From the NCBI GenBank assembly GCA_021648585.1, contig JAKISM010000026.1, positions 1 to 20,585 of the forward strand: DNA of 20,585 nucleotides, read 5' to 3'. Below are positions 1 to 8,359 of this stretch, in pieces. The position numbers and the translations under genes were made by a program. Positions within the stretch are counted from its first letter, which is position 1, and every line of letters starts with the position of its first letter. The stretch is from Devosiaceae bacterium (GTDB taxonomy: Bacteria; Pseudomonadota; Alphaproteobacteria; Rhizobiales; Devosiaceae). The notes under the pieces were generated by a model, which worked only from the letters and a program-made list of their open reading frames with translations, did not search any database and was not told where the DNA came from.

Positions 1-26
1 GAAAGAATTTATTTGACACTAATATA

Positions 27-2369
27 ATGAATGAGATCATTAAAGCTCCAGATAACAACGAGAGATATTCGCTTATTGAGCGCCTAAAAAATGATGTGTT
101 GCCGCATTATGATGATATTAAAACTGAACTTCCTGATATTTATGAAAAATTGGCAAGTGTTTGGTTGAAGACTGAAACAACGCCCATCATTCCGCACGAA
201 ACACCCTATGGGAATTACGCTGGAAAAACACCAAGCCAAGTAACTAAAATAATTGTTGAAATTTTTGAGAGATATAAATATCTGAATATTGAGAAGTTAT
301 ATGCTATTGTACGCAATCTATATTTAGTGAACAAAGGGCAAGATTCCAAATTACAGCTATGTGAATTGATTGCAAACTTGGCTAAATACAATATTCATAT
401 ATTGAATAAATATGGTATCTTCGTTCAACTAGAGTTATTGAGTTTAGTTTCAAAGGAAACTGGTAATGAGCTTGCTAATCTTGCCCCCCTATTATCCAAA
501 ATCTTGGGAGAAATAGTTAAGCCTGACGTTTCTGGAACGACGAACACATCTGACACAGTAACATTTCATTCAGGACATGTTCCTATAAACGAAGAAATTA
601 TCAAGTTACGTAAGAAGTCGATTAAACTATTAGGCGCTTACACTAAAATGATTGCCGATGATAAAGACAAACGAGTAAATTTAGTGCTTTTAACTAATGC
701 GTTTCGTATGCCGCAAGTGGCAAATTATTCAGATGATGTTGCAGTTATGATAATGTCTGATGCTGTTGATGTGATTCAGCTGTTTGCTGAAATTGCAGGA
801 AACTCAAACTTTGAGTTAAAACAATATTTAGAAGCAGAGCTTTTTAGAATATATTGTAATTATCAAACACTTCCTAAGCAAATAAAGGAAAATGCCAAAA
901 TTGTCGAAATTCGGAAAAAACTCTTGCTGGCAATAGAAGATGCCCGTGCCGTGTTTGAAGCTGATGAAGAATATATAATTTATAAAACACTGGTTGGTTA
1001 TGAATCTGTTTTTTCGCTCACATGGGATCGAGGAACATTCGATTATAAAGCTGACAAAGAGTTCAGAGAATCTGAGTCGCAACGATATGCTGATAATATC
1101 AATCGATCGAATTGGAAAAAATGGATTGTCAGGTTAGAGCAATGCGCAGCAACACAATCCAATGACCATGCAACCTTTCCTCCGCTCATTGATTTTGTCA
1201 ATAGAGTTGCAAAATCTAAACCTGAACTAGTTCTTGAACTACTTCAAAATTATTCTGCTTCATTGGAGCGTTTAGTGCCATCAATAATTTTTCACCTTCT
1301 AATTGGGAATTTGCGTTATGAAGTTATTACCATTTTAAATTCTTGGATAAATGAAGGAAGAGATGTAGAAAACATTGCTTATGCTCATCGGCTTTTGGAA
1401 AAACCAGATAAGGACTTGGTTAAATCGCTAGTTAAAAGAGTATTAGCTGATAAAAATGAAACAGCAGCCTTGGCTCTCATGGAGTCTGCCGTTCGTCGAT
1501 ATAAAGAATTACCAGAATTTTGGAAAAATGAAGTTTTCTTTCCTTGTTTAGAACTTTTAAGAAATAAAAAAAATCTCAATTGGGTTCACGCAACATGGTT
1601 TATAGCAAGAGGCAACTCCTTATTTTCTCAGTTAAATTTAGAAGAGTCAAAAACTGTGCTTTCTGCGCTAATCCCAGTCGCATCAGTTGAATATGAAGTT
1701 GAATTTATTTTAGTGGCGATTGCATCAAACCACGCTAATTTGGTTCTCGACTGGTTTGGAGAAAGATTACTCTTTTCAAGAGAGGATATTGATTACCATT
1801 ACGAAGCCATTCCATTTTCCCTAACACATCTAAGGGATCACCTGACTGCTGATCCAGCCGTTATTATTAATAAAATTCATGGTTGGCTTGTTAAAGCTCC
1901 AAGAAATTATGAGTTTCATGTTAACAGGTTTCTAAGTAAATTATATTCAAAGTTTGATGATGGATTAGAACGTGAGTTGCTTTTATATATAGAGGGTGCT
2001 GATGTTGAAAAAATACTATTCATTACGAAAATACTAACTGGGTTTGAGGGCAAGCCATTCCTTAATTCAATTTGCAAAGTAGCTATTTCAAATTCACTTT
2101 GCGACGAAATTGTTAGAAGACAAGTTAGTTCAATCATTCTAGAAACTGGAGTTCTTTCAGGCGAATATGGCTTTGCAGAAGCGAGGGCAGAAAAAAAACG
2201 ACAACTATCAGATTGGCTTACAGACGAAGACAAGAATATAAAAGATTTTGCAAAAAATTTGTTTCACCGAATGGACTTAGAGATAGCTTCTGACAGGAGG
2301 CGTGCCGAGGAGCAAATTGCCTTGCGAAAACTTGAGTATGGTGAGGATATTGTTAGTAAAAATGAATAG
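27..2369 (+). CDS. Large helical protein of unknown function (780 aa, possibly 5'-truncated by window edge)
   Basis: I do not recognise this family. The 780-residue product looks almost wholly alpha-helical, with many amphipathic Leu/Ile/Lys/Glu segments like ARM/HEAT-type repeats. I see no Walker motif, no nuclease motif, no signal peptide and no clear membrane segment. A less helical stretch near residues 55-70 contains HETPYGNYAGKT. The C-terminus is highly charged. The start is uncertain. ATG at 27 has no Shine-Dalgarno sequence, and the same frame is open to the left edge, so this may be the C-terminal part of a longer protein. Alternatively, a frame ending in TAA at 25-27 overlaps the ATG as TAATG, which would fit translational coupling to an upstream gene. 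Large helical scaffolds of this kind occur downstream of NTPase domains in defence-type proteins, but nothing here proves that. The open frame is long and convincing; its function is unknown. Confidence 0.8.
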   Translation: MNEIIKAPDNNERYSLIERLKNDVLPHYDDIKTELPDIYEKLASVWLKTETTPIIPHETPYGNYAGKTPSQVTKIIVEIFERYKYLNIEKLYAIVRNLYLVNKGQDSKLQLCELIANLAKYNIHILNKYGIFVQLELLSLVSKETGNELANLAPLLSKILGEIVKPDVSGTTNTSDTVTFHSGHVPINEEIIKLRKKSIKLLGAYTKMIADDKDKRVNLVLLTNAFRMPQVANYSDDVAVMIMSDAVDVIQLFAEIAGNSNFELKQYLEAELFRIYCNYQTLPKQIKENAKIVEIRKKLLLAIEDARAVFEADEEYIIYKTLVGYESVFSLTWDRGTFDYKADKEFRESESQRYADNINRSNWKKWIVRLEQCAATQSNDHATFPPLIDFVNRVAKSKPELVLELLQNYSASLERLVPSIIFHLLIGNLRYEVITILNSWINEGRDVENIAYAHRLLEKPDKDLVKSLVKRVLADKNETAALALMESAVRRYKELPEFWKNEVFFPCLELLRNKKNLNWVHATWFIARGNSLFSQLNLEESKTVLSALIPVASVEYEVEFILVAIASNHANLVLDWFGERLLFSREDIDYHYEAIPFSLTHLRDHLTADPAVIINKIHGWLVKAPRNYEFHVNRFLSKLYSKFDDGLERELLLYIEGADVEKILFITKILTGFEGKPFLNSICKVAISNSLCDEIVRRQVSSIILETGVLSGEYGFAEARAEKKRQLSDWLTDEDKNIKDFAKNLFHRMDLEIASDRRRAEEQIALRKLEYGEDIVSKNE

Positions 2370-2833
2370 CTAAGGCTAAAACATGACCAATCAAGCCAAA
2401 TAAAACAACAATGCCAATAAAAAAACCGCTAGAGGGCGAAAAACACACAGATTGCTTAGCTGGTACGCAAAACTAGAAAATCCAGCTTTAAGCCATCCGT
2501 GCGTTTCAAAATCCTGCTCAGCTATAAAGCTACTCTTATTAGAGTGAACAGACTGCATAATGGGTACTCCATACAAAACCCTTATGTGCTATTGATAACA
2601 GGACTGGCTTAAAAAAGTGCTTAGAAGAAGCAAAGCAAAAGTAAAGATAGGCAGTTTTTGCCTCTTAACCTGTCCGATTTTGAACCAATTTGGCTTTTTA
2701 AGTAAAAAAACTTATGTGAAATCATTAAAGGAGTTAAAGAAATTTCTAGATTTATGAATTGCTACTTCTAGCAAAAATCTTAAATATGCTAATAGATGTA
2801 AAAATCTGATTCGATTGTTAATAAAGAGAACAA
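2370..2833. other. Gene-poor intergenic region before parE
   Basis: This stretch of about 460 bp contains no convincing gene. On the minus strand a 61-codon frame (2391-2576) ends in a hydrophobic run. A second minus-strand frame, about 39 codons after a stop (2353 to about 2472), also reads as one membrane helix with FFIGIVVLFGLIGHVLA. They could be a decayed fragment of a membrane protein, but neither has a good start or a ribosome site. Short dyads occur at 2649-2663 (5-bp stem) and 2759-2774 (TTGCTA/TAGCAA). The parE promoter must lie here, but I cannot assign clear -35 and -10 boxes. The ATG of parE at 2834 is preceded by a modest AAAGAG ribosome site. Confidence 0.4.
2759..2774. repeat. 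Short perfect dyad upstream of parE
   Basis: TTGCTA and TAGCAA flank a 4-base CTTC spacer, giving a 6-bp perfect inverted repeat about 60 bp before the parE start. It has no following T-run on either strand, so it does not look like a terminator. It could be an operator or chance in AT-rich DNA. Confidence 0.25.
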
Positions 2834-4855
2834 ATGTCAAACGAGAACGACCTATTTGCGCAAACGCCCACCTCTCCTATTAAAAGTAAAGTAGCAGGCA
2901 AAGCAGATAATAAAAAATCAAAATCAAAAGCTAATTCTGAATATAGCGCTGCCGACATTGAGGTGCTTGAAGGACTTGAGCCAGTGCGCCGCCGTCCCGG
3001 TATGTATATTGGTGGCACTGATATAAATGCCATGCACCACCTATTTGCCGAAGTTATAGACAATTCAATGGACGAGGCTATTGCAGGACATGCAACTCGT
3101 ATCCTTGTGCATTTAGGGGAAGACGGGTATTTGAGCGTTACCGATAATGGGCGTGGCATTCCGATTGGCAAACACCCCAAATTCCCAGAAAAAACTGCAT
3201 TAGAGATAATTATGACTACTCTTCATGCTGGTGGTAAATTTGACAGTGATGCTTATGAAACTTCTGGCGGCCTGCATGGTGTTGGTATTTCGGTGGTCAA
3301 TGCGCTATCCGACGATTTAATTGTTGAAGTTACAATCAATCAGATACTATATCGCCAAACCTATTCTCGTGGACACGCAACGGGTGAATTAAAGGAAATT
3401 GGTAAAGAGCATAATAAACGTGGCACAACAATTCGCTTTCACCCCGACCCTGAAATTTTTGGCAATAAGCTAAAATTTTCAGCTGAGAAAATTTATAGAA
3501 TGGCACGTGCCAAAGCCTATTTATTTGGCGGCATAGAAATTCGTTGGTCATGTGATGAAAATCTTGCGACAGAGAAAGTGCCTGCAAAAGAGGTGTTTGT
3601 ATATAGTGGCGGCTTAAAAGACTTTATGAGCTCTAAGATTGAAGGCTCACCAAGAATTACCGATGAAATGTTTTCTGGCATTGCAGGCAAACCCGGTCAG
3701 CATGGAGCAGTTGAATGGGCAGTTGCTTGGCATCTTGGAGATAGTTTTATCTCCTCTTATTGTAACACAGTGCCAACCCAAGATGGCGGCACCCATGAAG
3801 CAGGTTTGCGCCTAGCACTTTTGCGTGGTTTAAAAGCCTATGCAGAACTTACCAATAATAAACGTGCATCGGCTCTAACTTCAGAAGATGTGCTAGGAAA
3901 TTGTGCCGCCATGCTTAGTCTATTTATTCGAGAGCCTGAATTTGTTGGACAAACAAAAGATAAATTATCAAGCCTTGAGGCAACAAAAATTGTAGATGGC
4001 GCAATAAGAGATAGTTTTGACCATTGGCTAGCCGCCTCCCCCAATCAAGCAAATAAATTACTCGATTGGGCAATAGATAGAGCAGAAGAACGCCTAAGAC
4101 GACGCAAACAAAAAGAAATAGATCGCCAAAGCGCAACAAAAAGATTACGCCTTCCGGGAAAACTCGCTGATTGCTCACAATCTGGGGCTGAGGGCGCTGA
4201 ATTATTCATTGTTGAAGGTGATAGTGCTGGCGGTAGCGCCAAACAGGCACGCAATCGCAAAAACCAAGCCGTATTACCGCTTAGGGGCAAGGTTCTTAAT
4301 GTTGCTGGCGTTTCAAGAGAAAAAATAAACGCTAATCAGCAAATTGGCGATCTTATTCAGGCACTTGGTTCAGGAATTAGAGATAGATATAATGATGATG
4401 ATTTACGCTATGAAAAAATTATCATCATGACAGATGCCGATGTTGATGGCGCACATATCGCAGCTTTGCTTATGACTTTTTTCTTTAAGGAAATGCCGCA
4501 ACTAATTGAAAATGGTCATTTATATTTAGGATTACCGCCATTATTTCGCATTACACAAGGCGCAAAAACGCTCTATGCAATGGATGATGATGATAAGGAT
4601 AGACTTGTCGAAAATGAATTTAGCGGGCGTGGAAAAATTGAAGTAACTCGTTTTAAGGGCTTAGGGGAAATGCCATTTAAGCACCTTAAAGAAACTACCA
4701 TGAACCCAAAAACTAGAAATATGTTGCAAATTAAAATTGTTGGTGACCAGCTTACAACCGCTATTAGCGTTGATAGGCTAATGGGCAACAAGCCCGAAGC
4801 CCGTTTTGAATTTATCCAAGAAAACGCTCAATTTGCTACTGATTTAGATGTTTAA
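2834..4855 (+). CDS. parE: DNA topoisomerase IV subunit B (ParE)
   Basis: ATP-hydrolysing subunit of topoisomerase IV, which with ParC decatenates daughter chromosomes and relaxes supercoils in the cytoplasm. The 673-aa product shows the full type IIA GyrB/ParE layout. The GHKL ATPase has GMYIG at 56-60, the Mg-binding Asn in VIDNSMDEA at about 74-82, DNGRGIP at 104-110 and the ATP lid GGLHGVG at 145-151. The transducer domain carries the QTK loop at 373-375. The TOPRIM domain has EGDSAGG at 461-467, DADVDG at 534-539 and RFKGLGEM at 606-613. The short C-terminal region lacks the long insertion seen in gammaproteobacterial GyrB. ParE is favoured over GyrB by the low-complexity Lys/Ser N-terminal extension of about 40 residues, the FRITQGAKTLYAMDD segment and the length, all typical of alphaproteobacterial ParE. 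I see no parC nearby, as is common in this group. Confidence 0.93.
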   Translation: MSNENDLFAQTPTSPIKSKVAGKADNKKSKSKANSEYSAADIEVLEGLEPVRRRPGMYIGGTDINAMHHLFAEVIDNSMDEAIAGHATRILVHLGEDGYLSVTDNGRGIPIGKHPKFPEKTALEIIMTTLHAGGKFDSDAYETSGGLHGVGISVVNALSDDLIVEVTINQILYRQTYSRGHATGELKEIGKEHNKRGTTIRFHPDPEIFGNKLKFSAEKIYRMARAKAYLFGGIEIRWSCDENLATEKVPAKEVFVYSGGLKDFMSSKIEGSPRITDEMFSGIAGKPGQHGAVEWAVAWHLGDSFISSYCNTVPTQDGGTHEAGLRLALLRGLKAYAELTNNKRASALTSEDVLGNCAAMLSLFIREPEFVGQTKDKLSSLEATKIVDGAIRDSFDHWLAASPNQANKLLDWAIDRAEERLRRRKQKEIDRQSATKRLRLPGKLADCSQSGAEGAELFIVEGDSAGGSAKQARNRKNQAVLPLRGKVLNVAGVSREKINANQQIGDLIQALGSGIRDRYNDDDLRYEKIIIMTDADVDGAHIAALLMTFFFKEMPQLIENGHLYLGLPPLFRITQGAKTLYAMDDDDKDRLVENEFSGRGKIEVTRFKGLGEMPFKHLKETTMNPKTRNMLQIKIVGDQLTTAISVDRLMGNKPEARFEFIQENAQFATDLDV

Positions 4856-5021
4856 TTGCAAATTTATTTATGTTTATGATTAAGCGTTAACAAAAGATTC
4901 ATATTCTAATTGACTTAAAACCCGCTTTCGCTATGTTTCGCTCAAATACTCAACTAGTTCGATCTTTTTTGACAATAAAGTCATAATGGTGTGTTTTAAG
5001 TTTTTTCAGTGAGCAGCAATA

Positions 5022-6392
5022 TTGAGCGATAATTTTACAAAACTTGGCCTTAGCGATAAAGTTACACAAGCTGTAACAAATGCTGGTTATACAGTTCCAA
5101 CAGATATTCAGGCGCAAGCCATTCCTTTGGTGCTTGGCAAACAAGATGTAATTGGTATTGCACAAACTGGTACAGGCAAAACGGCTTCCTTTGTTTTACC
5201 CATGCTAACATTGTTAGAAAAGGGACGTGCGAGAGCCAGAATGCCACGCACTCTAATTTTAGAACCAACACGAGAATTAGCGGCGCAGGTTCATGAGAAT
5301 TTTGAAAAATACGGCATTAATCATAAGCTAAATGTTGCGCTACTTATTGGCGGTGTATCTTTTGTAGATCAAAATAAAATCTTAGATAGAGGCGCTGATG
5401 TTCTTATCGCTACTCCGGGAAGATTGCTTGATCATTTTGAGCGTGGGAAATTGTTGTTAACTGGTGTTGAAATTTTGGTAATTGATGAAGCTGATAGAAT
5501 GCTTGATATGGGTTTTATCCCTGATATTGAGCGTATATGCACCCTTTTACCCCCCCGTAGGCAGACCCTATTTTTCTCTGCCACCATGCCCGATGAAATT
5601 AGAAAGCTAACCACTCGCTTCCTTAAAAACCCTATTGAAGTTGAAACAGCAAAGCAAAATTTAACGGCCAGCACAATAGAGCAAAAGCTCCTTAAAACTG
5701 GTGCAAAACCTGCGCAAAAGCGAGAAGCATTACGAGAGCAACTTAATATTGCAACAAATTTGACTAATGCTATTATTTTTTGCAACCGCAAACGTGATGT
5801 CGCAACTTTAACTCGTTCTTTAATTCGCCATAAATTTAACGCTGGAGCACTGCATGGTGATATGGATCAAAAATCACGTATGCAAACTCTTAGTGATTTT
5901 AAGAATGATAAGATTAAATTATTAATTGCTTCAGATGTGGCGGCTCGTGGGCTTGATATTCCAAATGTAAGTCATGTATTTAATTTTGATATCCCAACGC
6001 ATCCAGAAGATTATGTGCATCGCATTGGAAGAACTGGAAGAGCTGGCAGGTCTGGTCATTCAATTACGCTTATTGCACCAGCGGATAACAAGCATTTAGA
6101 GGCTATTGAAAAATTAATTAACAAAAAAATCGAGTGGATAAATAGCGAGAAAAAAGAAGCTACTACCCAAAACAATATTAAATCGCCTAAGGAAACAAGC
6201 TTCAAAGGCAAGAAACCTGAAGATAGACAAGAAAAGAAACCAAATACCAAAACATCAAATATAGATAAGGCTATTGAACAAAACACCACCCAAAGTCATA
6301 ATGCAAATAATAATGCAAAGCACAGTGCAAATCATAATGCATTTGGAAATTTTGGCCCCACCCCTGCATTTTTACTTCGTTCATGCAAATAA
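5022..6392 (+). CDS. DEAD-box ATP-dependent RNA helicase, RhlE-like
   Basis: ATP-dependent RNA unwinding enzyme, likely acting in ribosome assembly or RNA decay. All superfamily 2 DEAD-box motifs are present: Q motif with Phe5 and Gln30, motif I AQTGTGKT 47-54, Ia PTREL 82-86, Ib TPGR 131-134, II DEAD 155-158, III SAT 186-188, V ARGLD 308-312 and VI HRIGRTGRAG 333-342. The core ends near residue 372. It is followed by a Lys/Asn/Thr-rich, probably disordered tail of about 80 residues, which includes four copies of a His/Asn-Asn/Ser-Ala-Asn/Lys unit. The start is TTG at 5022: an in-frame TGA lies 4 codons upstream (5010-5012) and the Q motif begins at residue 5, so no later start would keep it. 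No strong Shine-Dalgarno sequence is visible, which suggests modest or regulated translation. RhlE-type is favoured by size and tail, but the exact subfamily is not certain. Confidence 0.9.
   Translation: MSDNFTKLGLSDKVTQAVTNAGYTVPTDIQAQAIPLVLGKQDVIGIAQTGTGKTASFVLPMLTLLEKGRARARMPRTLILEPTRELAAQVHENFEKYGINHKLNVALLIGGVSFVDQNKILDRGADVLIATPGRLLDHFERGKLLLTGVEILVIDEADRMLDMGFIPDIERICTLLPPRRQTLFFSATMPDEIRKLTTRFLKNPIEVETAKQNLTASTIEQKLLKTGAKPAQKREALREQLNIATNLTNAIIFCNRKRDVATLTRSLIRHKFNAGALHGDMDQKSRMQTLSDFKNDKIKLLIASDVAARGLDIPNVSHVFNFDIPTHPEDYVHRIGRTGRAGRSGHSITLIAPADNKHLEAIEKLINKKIEWINSEKKEATTQNNIKSPKETSFKGKKPEDRQEKKPNTKTSNIDKAIEQNTTQSHNANNNAKHSANHNAFGNFGPTPAFLLRSCK
6297..6344 (+). repeat. Four tandem 12-bp units in the helicase tail
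   Basis: Four consecutive imperfect 12-bp units (first unit CATAATGCAAAT) lie in frame inside the helicase C-terminal tail. They encode the tetrapeptides HNAN, NNAK, HSAN and HNAF at residues 426-441. The in-frame period means that gain or loss of a unit would keep the reading frame. Confidence 0.8.
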
Positions 6393-6502
6393 AAGCATAG
6401 TTTAACGAAAATAATATCTAAGCTCGTAAAATTTAAGTATTCCTTAGTATCATTAAACTAGTATTTTGCCTTATAACTTAGGTTCAGGGACGGAATCACC
6501 TT

Positions 6503-7558
6503 ATGGCTAATACTGACTTAGAATTAACAGAGAAATATTGTCGCAAGGCACTTGGAATTCTTAAGAAAAATTCAATACCTGCTTTTCCTAAATTTTATGA
6601 TTTACTCTATACTTATTCTACCGGAACTAACATTGGCCTCAACAGCAAGCTAAATGATAAGCTTTCTGCTGGTGACAGTCTAACTATTCAGTTTGTTGAA
6701 GGTCTTTACAGTGAATTTTTAAGCTCCAATGGAGTAGAGGACAGGCTAAGTTCAGTCACTGATGAAATTTTAGACAGTATTTCTAATATACATAATACGA
6801 TTGATAAAGCTCAAGCTAACAACAGTAATTATACTGAAATGTTAGATGATACAGTTGCTGATCTTAAAGAAGATAATGATCAAGAAGCACTTAACAATCT
6901 GACAGTTAAACTTCTTAATATGACTAAAGAAGTGCAAGCTGCAAATATGTTACTTGAGAACGAACTAGCTTCAGCAAAGAGTGATATTTCTTCATTAAAA
7001 GACGAGGTTGATGAAGTTAGGCAAGATGCTTTACTTGATCCTTTGACAAATATTGACAACCGCAAATCATTTGATAGTTTTTTAAAGAACGCTCTAAAAT
7101 TAGCTGAAGATAGTAAAGAAGAGTTTTCTTTAGTTATGATAGATATTGATCATTTTAAGAAATTCAATGACACTTGGGGCCATCAAACTGGAGATCAAGT
7201 GCTACGATTAGTAGGTGCTACTTTGAAATCTGGTACACGAGAAGAAGATTTAGCCGCACGCTATGGCGGTGAAGAATTTGCATTGATTTTGCCAAATGCA
7301 GACTTAGATCAAGCAACTAATATCGCAGAAAAAGTTAGAAAATCTATTATGAATAGAAAGCTACACAAGCGTTCGACTAATGAAGATCTTGGGCGAATTA
7401 CCGTATCTTGTGGCACTGCAACTTATCGAGCAGGTGACGATATAGAAACAATCGTTGAAAGAGCAGATAAATGTCTATATGCGGCCAAACATGCAGGCAG
7501 GAATAAAGTTATTCGTGAAGATAGTGAGTTAGTAAAAGAACATTCAAAAGTTGCTTAA
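6503..7558 (+). CDS. Diguanylate cyclase (GGDEF domain), cytoplasmic
   Basis: Predicted to make the second messenger cyclic di-GMP from two GTP. The 351-aa protein has an N-terminal all-helical region (about 1-135) with no membrane segments or signal peptide. A coiled-coil linker (about 140-180, DISSLKDEVDEV) feeds into the GGDEF domain. That domain starts with DPLTNIDNR at 179-187, has the metal-binding DIDHFKKFND at 224-233 and the active-site variant GGEEF at 265-269, as in PleD. The allosteric inhibition site RxxD (REED, 256-259) sits exactly five residues before GGEEF, so product feedback inhibition is expected. No EAL domain is fused. The N-terminal helical domain resembles those of other alphaproteobacterial cyclases and is probably the sensory or dimerisation part; its signal is unknown. 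The gene ends 4 bp before the convergent sufA, with no obvious terminator between them. Confidence 0.92.
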   Translation: MANTDLELTEKYCRKALGILKKNSIPAFPKFYDLLYTYSTGTNIGLNSKLNDKLSAGDSLTIQFVEGLYSEFLSSNGVEDRLSSVTDEILDSISNIHNTIDKAQANNSNYTEMLDDTVADLKEDNDQEALNNLTVKLLNMTKEVQAANMLLENELASAKSDISSLKDEVDEVRQDALLDPLTNIDNRKSFDSFLKNALKLAEDSKEEFSLVMIDIDHFKKFNDTWGHQTGDQVLRLVGATLKSGTREEDLAARYGGEEFALILPNADLDQATNIAEKVRKSIMNRKLHKRSTNEDLGRITVSCGTATYRAGDDIETIVERADKCLYAAKHAGRNKVIREDSELVKEHSKVA

Positions 7559-7562
7559 AATA

Positions 7563-7937
7563 TTATTTGTTATTTAAAAAAGCTAATTCTTCTAAATCTG
7601 CTTTTTTAAGTTGTACGCTTTGCCCACACCCACATTCATCAGTTTGATTTGGATTGTTAAACGTAAATCCAGATGACATTTTTGTGGTTTCAAAATCCAT
7701 TTCAGTACCCAGTAAATATAGAGTAGCTTTAGGGTCAATAAATATTTCAACCCCGTTTGAGATAATATGATCATCGCCCTTTATTGGAGATTGCACCTTA
7801 TCAATCACATAAGAAACACCAACACAGCCTGCATCTTTTATTGAAACACGCACACCCGTAACATCATCATCAGCACCAATGATTTCTTTAATGCGGTTGG
7901 CGGCATTTTGAGTAACTGTAATTATTTCAAGTGCCAT
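7563..7937 (-). CDS. sufA: SufA/IscA-type iron-sulfur cluster carrier (HesB family)
   Basis: A-type carrier that receives a cluster from the SufBCD scaffold and delivers it to target apoproteins. The 124-aa product has the three invariant cysteines of the family: Cys38 in AGCVGVSY and the C-terminal pair Cys102/Cys104 in ECGCG. The usual YLxGTEMDFE core is at about 74-83. A tail of about 20 residues after CGCG is slightly longer than in many relatives. It is the last gene of the suf operon and starts 4 bp after the sufT stop. Its own stop lies 4 bp from the convergent cyclase gene. The choice of SufA over IscA or ErpA rests on operon context. Confidence 0.9.
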   Translation of the reverse strand: MALEIITVTQNAANRIKEIIGADDDVTGVRVSIKDAGCVGVSYVIDKVQSPIKGDDHIISNGVEIFIDPKATLYLLGTEMDFETTKMSSGFTFNNPNQTDECGCGQSVQLKKADLEELAFLNNK

Positions 7938-7941
7938 TTTT

Positions 7942-8346
7942 TTACCATAGGTTTAGCGCCACTTGCGCTTCTTCACTCATGCGATCAACCGACCAAGGCG
8001 GATCAAAAACCATATTCACGCTCGCGCCCATAACGCCTTCAACCGAAACAACAGCGTTTTCTACCCATATAGGCATTTCACCAGCCACAGGACAACCGGG
8101 AGCAGTGAGCGTCATATCAATAATTAGACTCTTGTCATTCTCAAGTTCGATTTTATAAATAAGCCCCAATTCATAAATATCAACTGGGATTTCAGGGTCA
8201 TAAATAGTTTTAATCGCCGCTATAACATCATTGGTTATTCGCTCAATTTCCTCAGGCGTAATATCTGAAGAAATTGGCTTAACTAGCTCAGCCTCATTTG
8301 GCCCTAACTCATCTGTCATTGCATCAGCATCTTTATGCCTATCCAT
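7942..8346 (-). CDS. sufT: SufT-like Fe-S assembly protein (DUF59/MIP18 family)
   Basis: Member of the DUF59 (MIP18/PaaD-like) family, which assists maturation of Fe-S proteins. In suf operons it is usually called SufT or the SUF system Fe-S assembly protein. The 134-aa protein has an acidic N-terminal extension (1-35), then the conserved YDPEIPVDIYELGLIY segment (49-64) and the TAPGCP loop with the conserved Cys85. It ends with a DPPWSVDRMSEEAQ stretch typical of the SUF-associated subgroup. The start at 8346 is supported by a GAGGTGA ribosome site about 5 bases upstream; Met10 is a less likely start. It lies 13 bp after sufS and 4 bp before sufA, so it is co-transcribed. Confidence 0.88.
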   Translation of the reverse strand: MDRHKDADAMTDELGPNEAELVKPISSDITPEEIERITNDVIAAIKTIYDPEIPVDIYELGLIYKIELENDKSLIIDMTLTAPGCPVAGEMPIWVENAVVSVEGVMGASVNMVFDPPWSVDRMSEEAQVALNLW

Positions 8347-8359
8347 TATATCACCTCAT

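Noticed and set aside
13..28. TTGACA followed by TATAAT at the left edge, looking like a perfect promoter
   Set aside because: The two hexamers are only 4 bases apart, and the second overlaps the ATG of the first gene; a working promoter needs about 17 bases between them.
2401..2560. Possible tRNA or tmRNA remnant because of a TTCAAAATCC-like string
   Set aside because: No acceptor or anticodon stem can be drawn, and no GTTCRANNC T-loop is present.
2818..3180. 120-codon minus-strand frame opposite the parE start
   Set aside because: It lies fully antisense to the conserved GHKL ATPase domain and has no recognisable motif or ribosome site; it is a shadow of parE. Other long antisense frames in parE, the helicase and suf genes were dropped for the same reason.
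4969..4999. TTGACA before the helicase gene as a -35 box
   Set aside because: No acceptable -10 lies 16-18 bases downstream; the nearest TTTTAA is at 19 bases and is weak.
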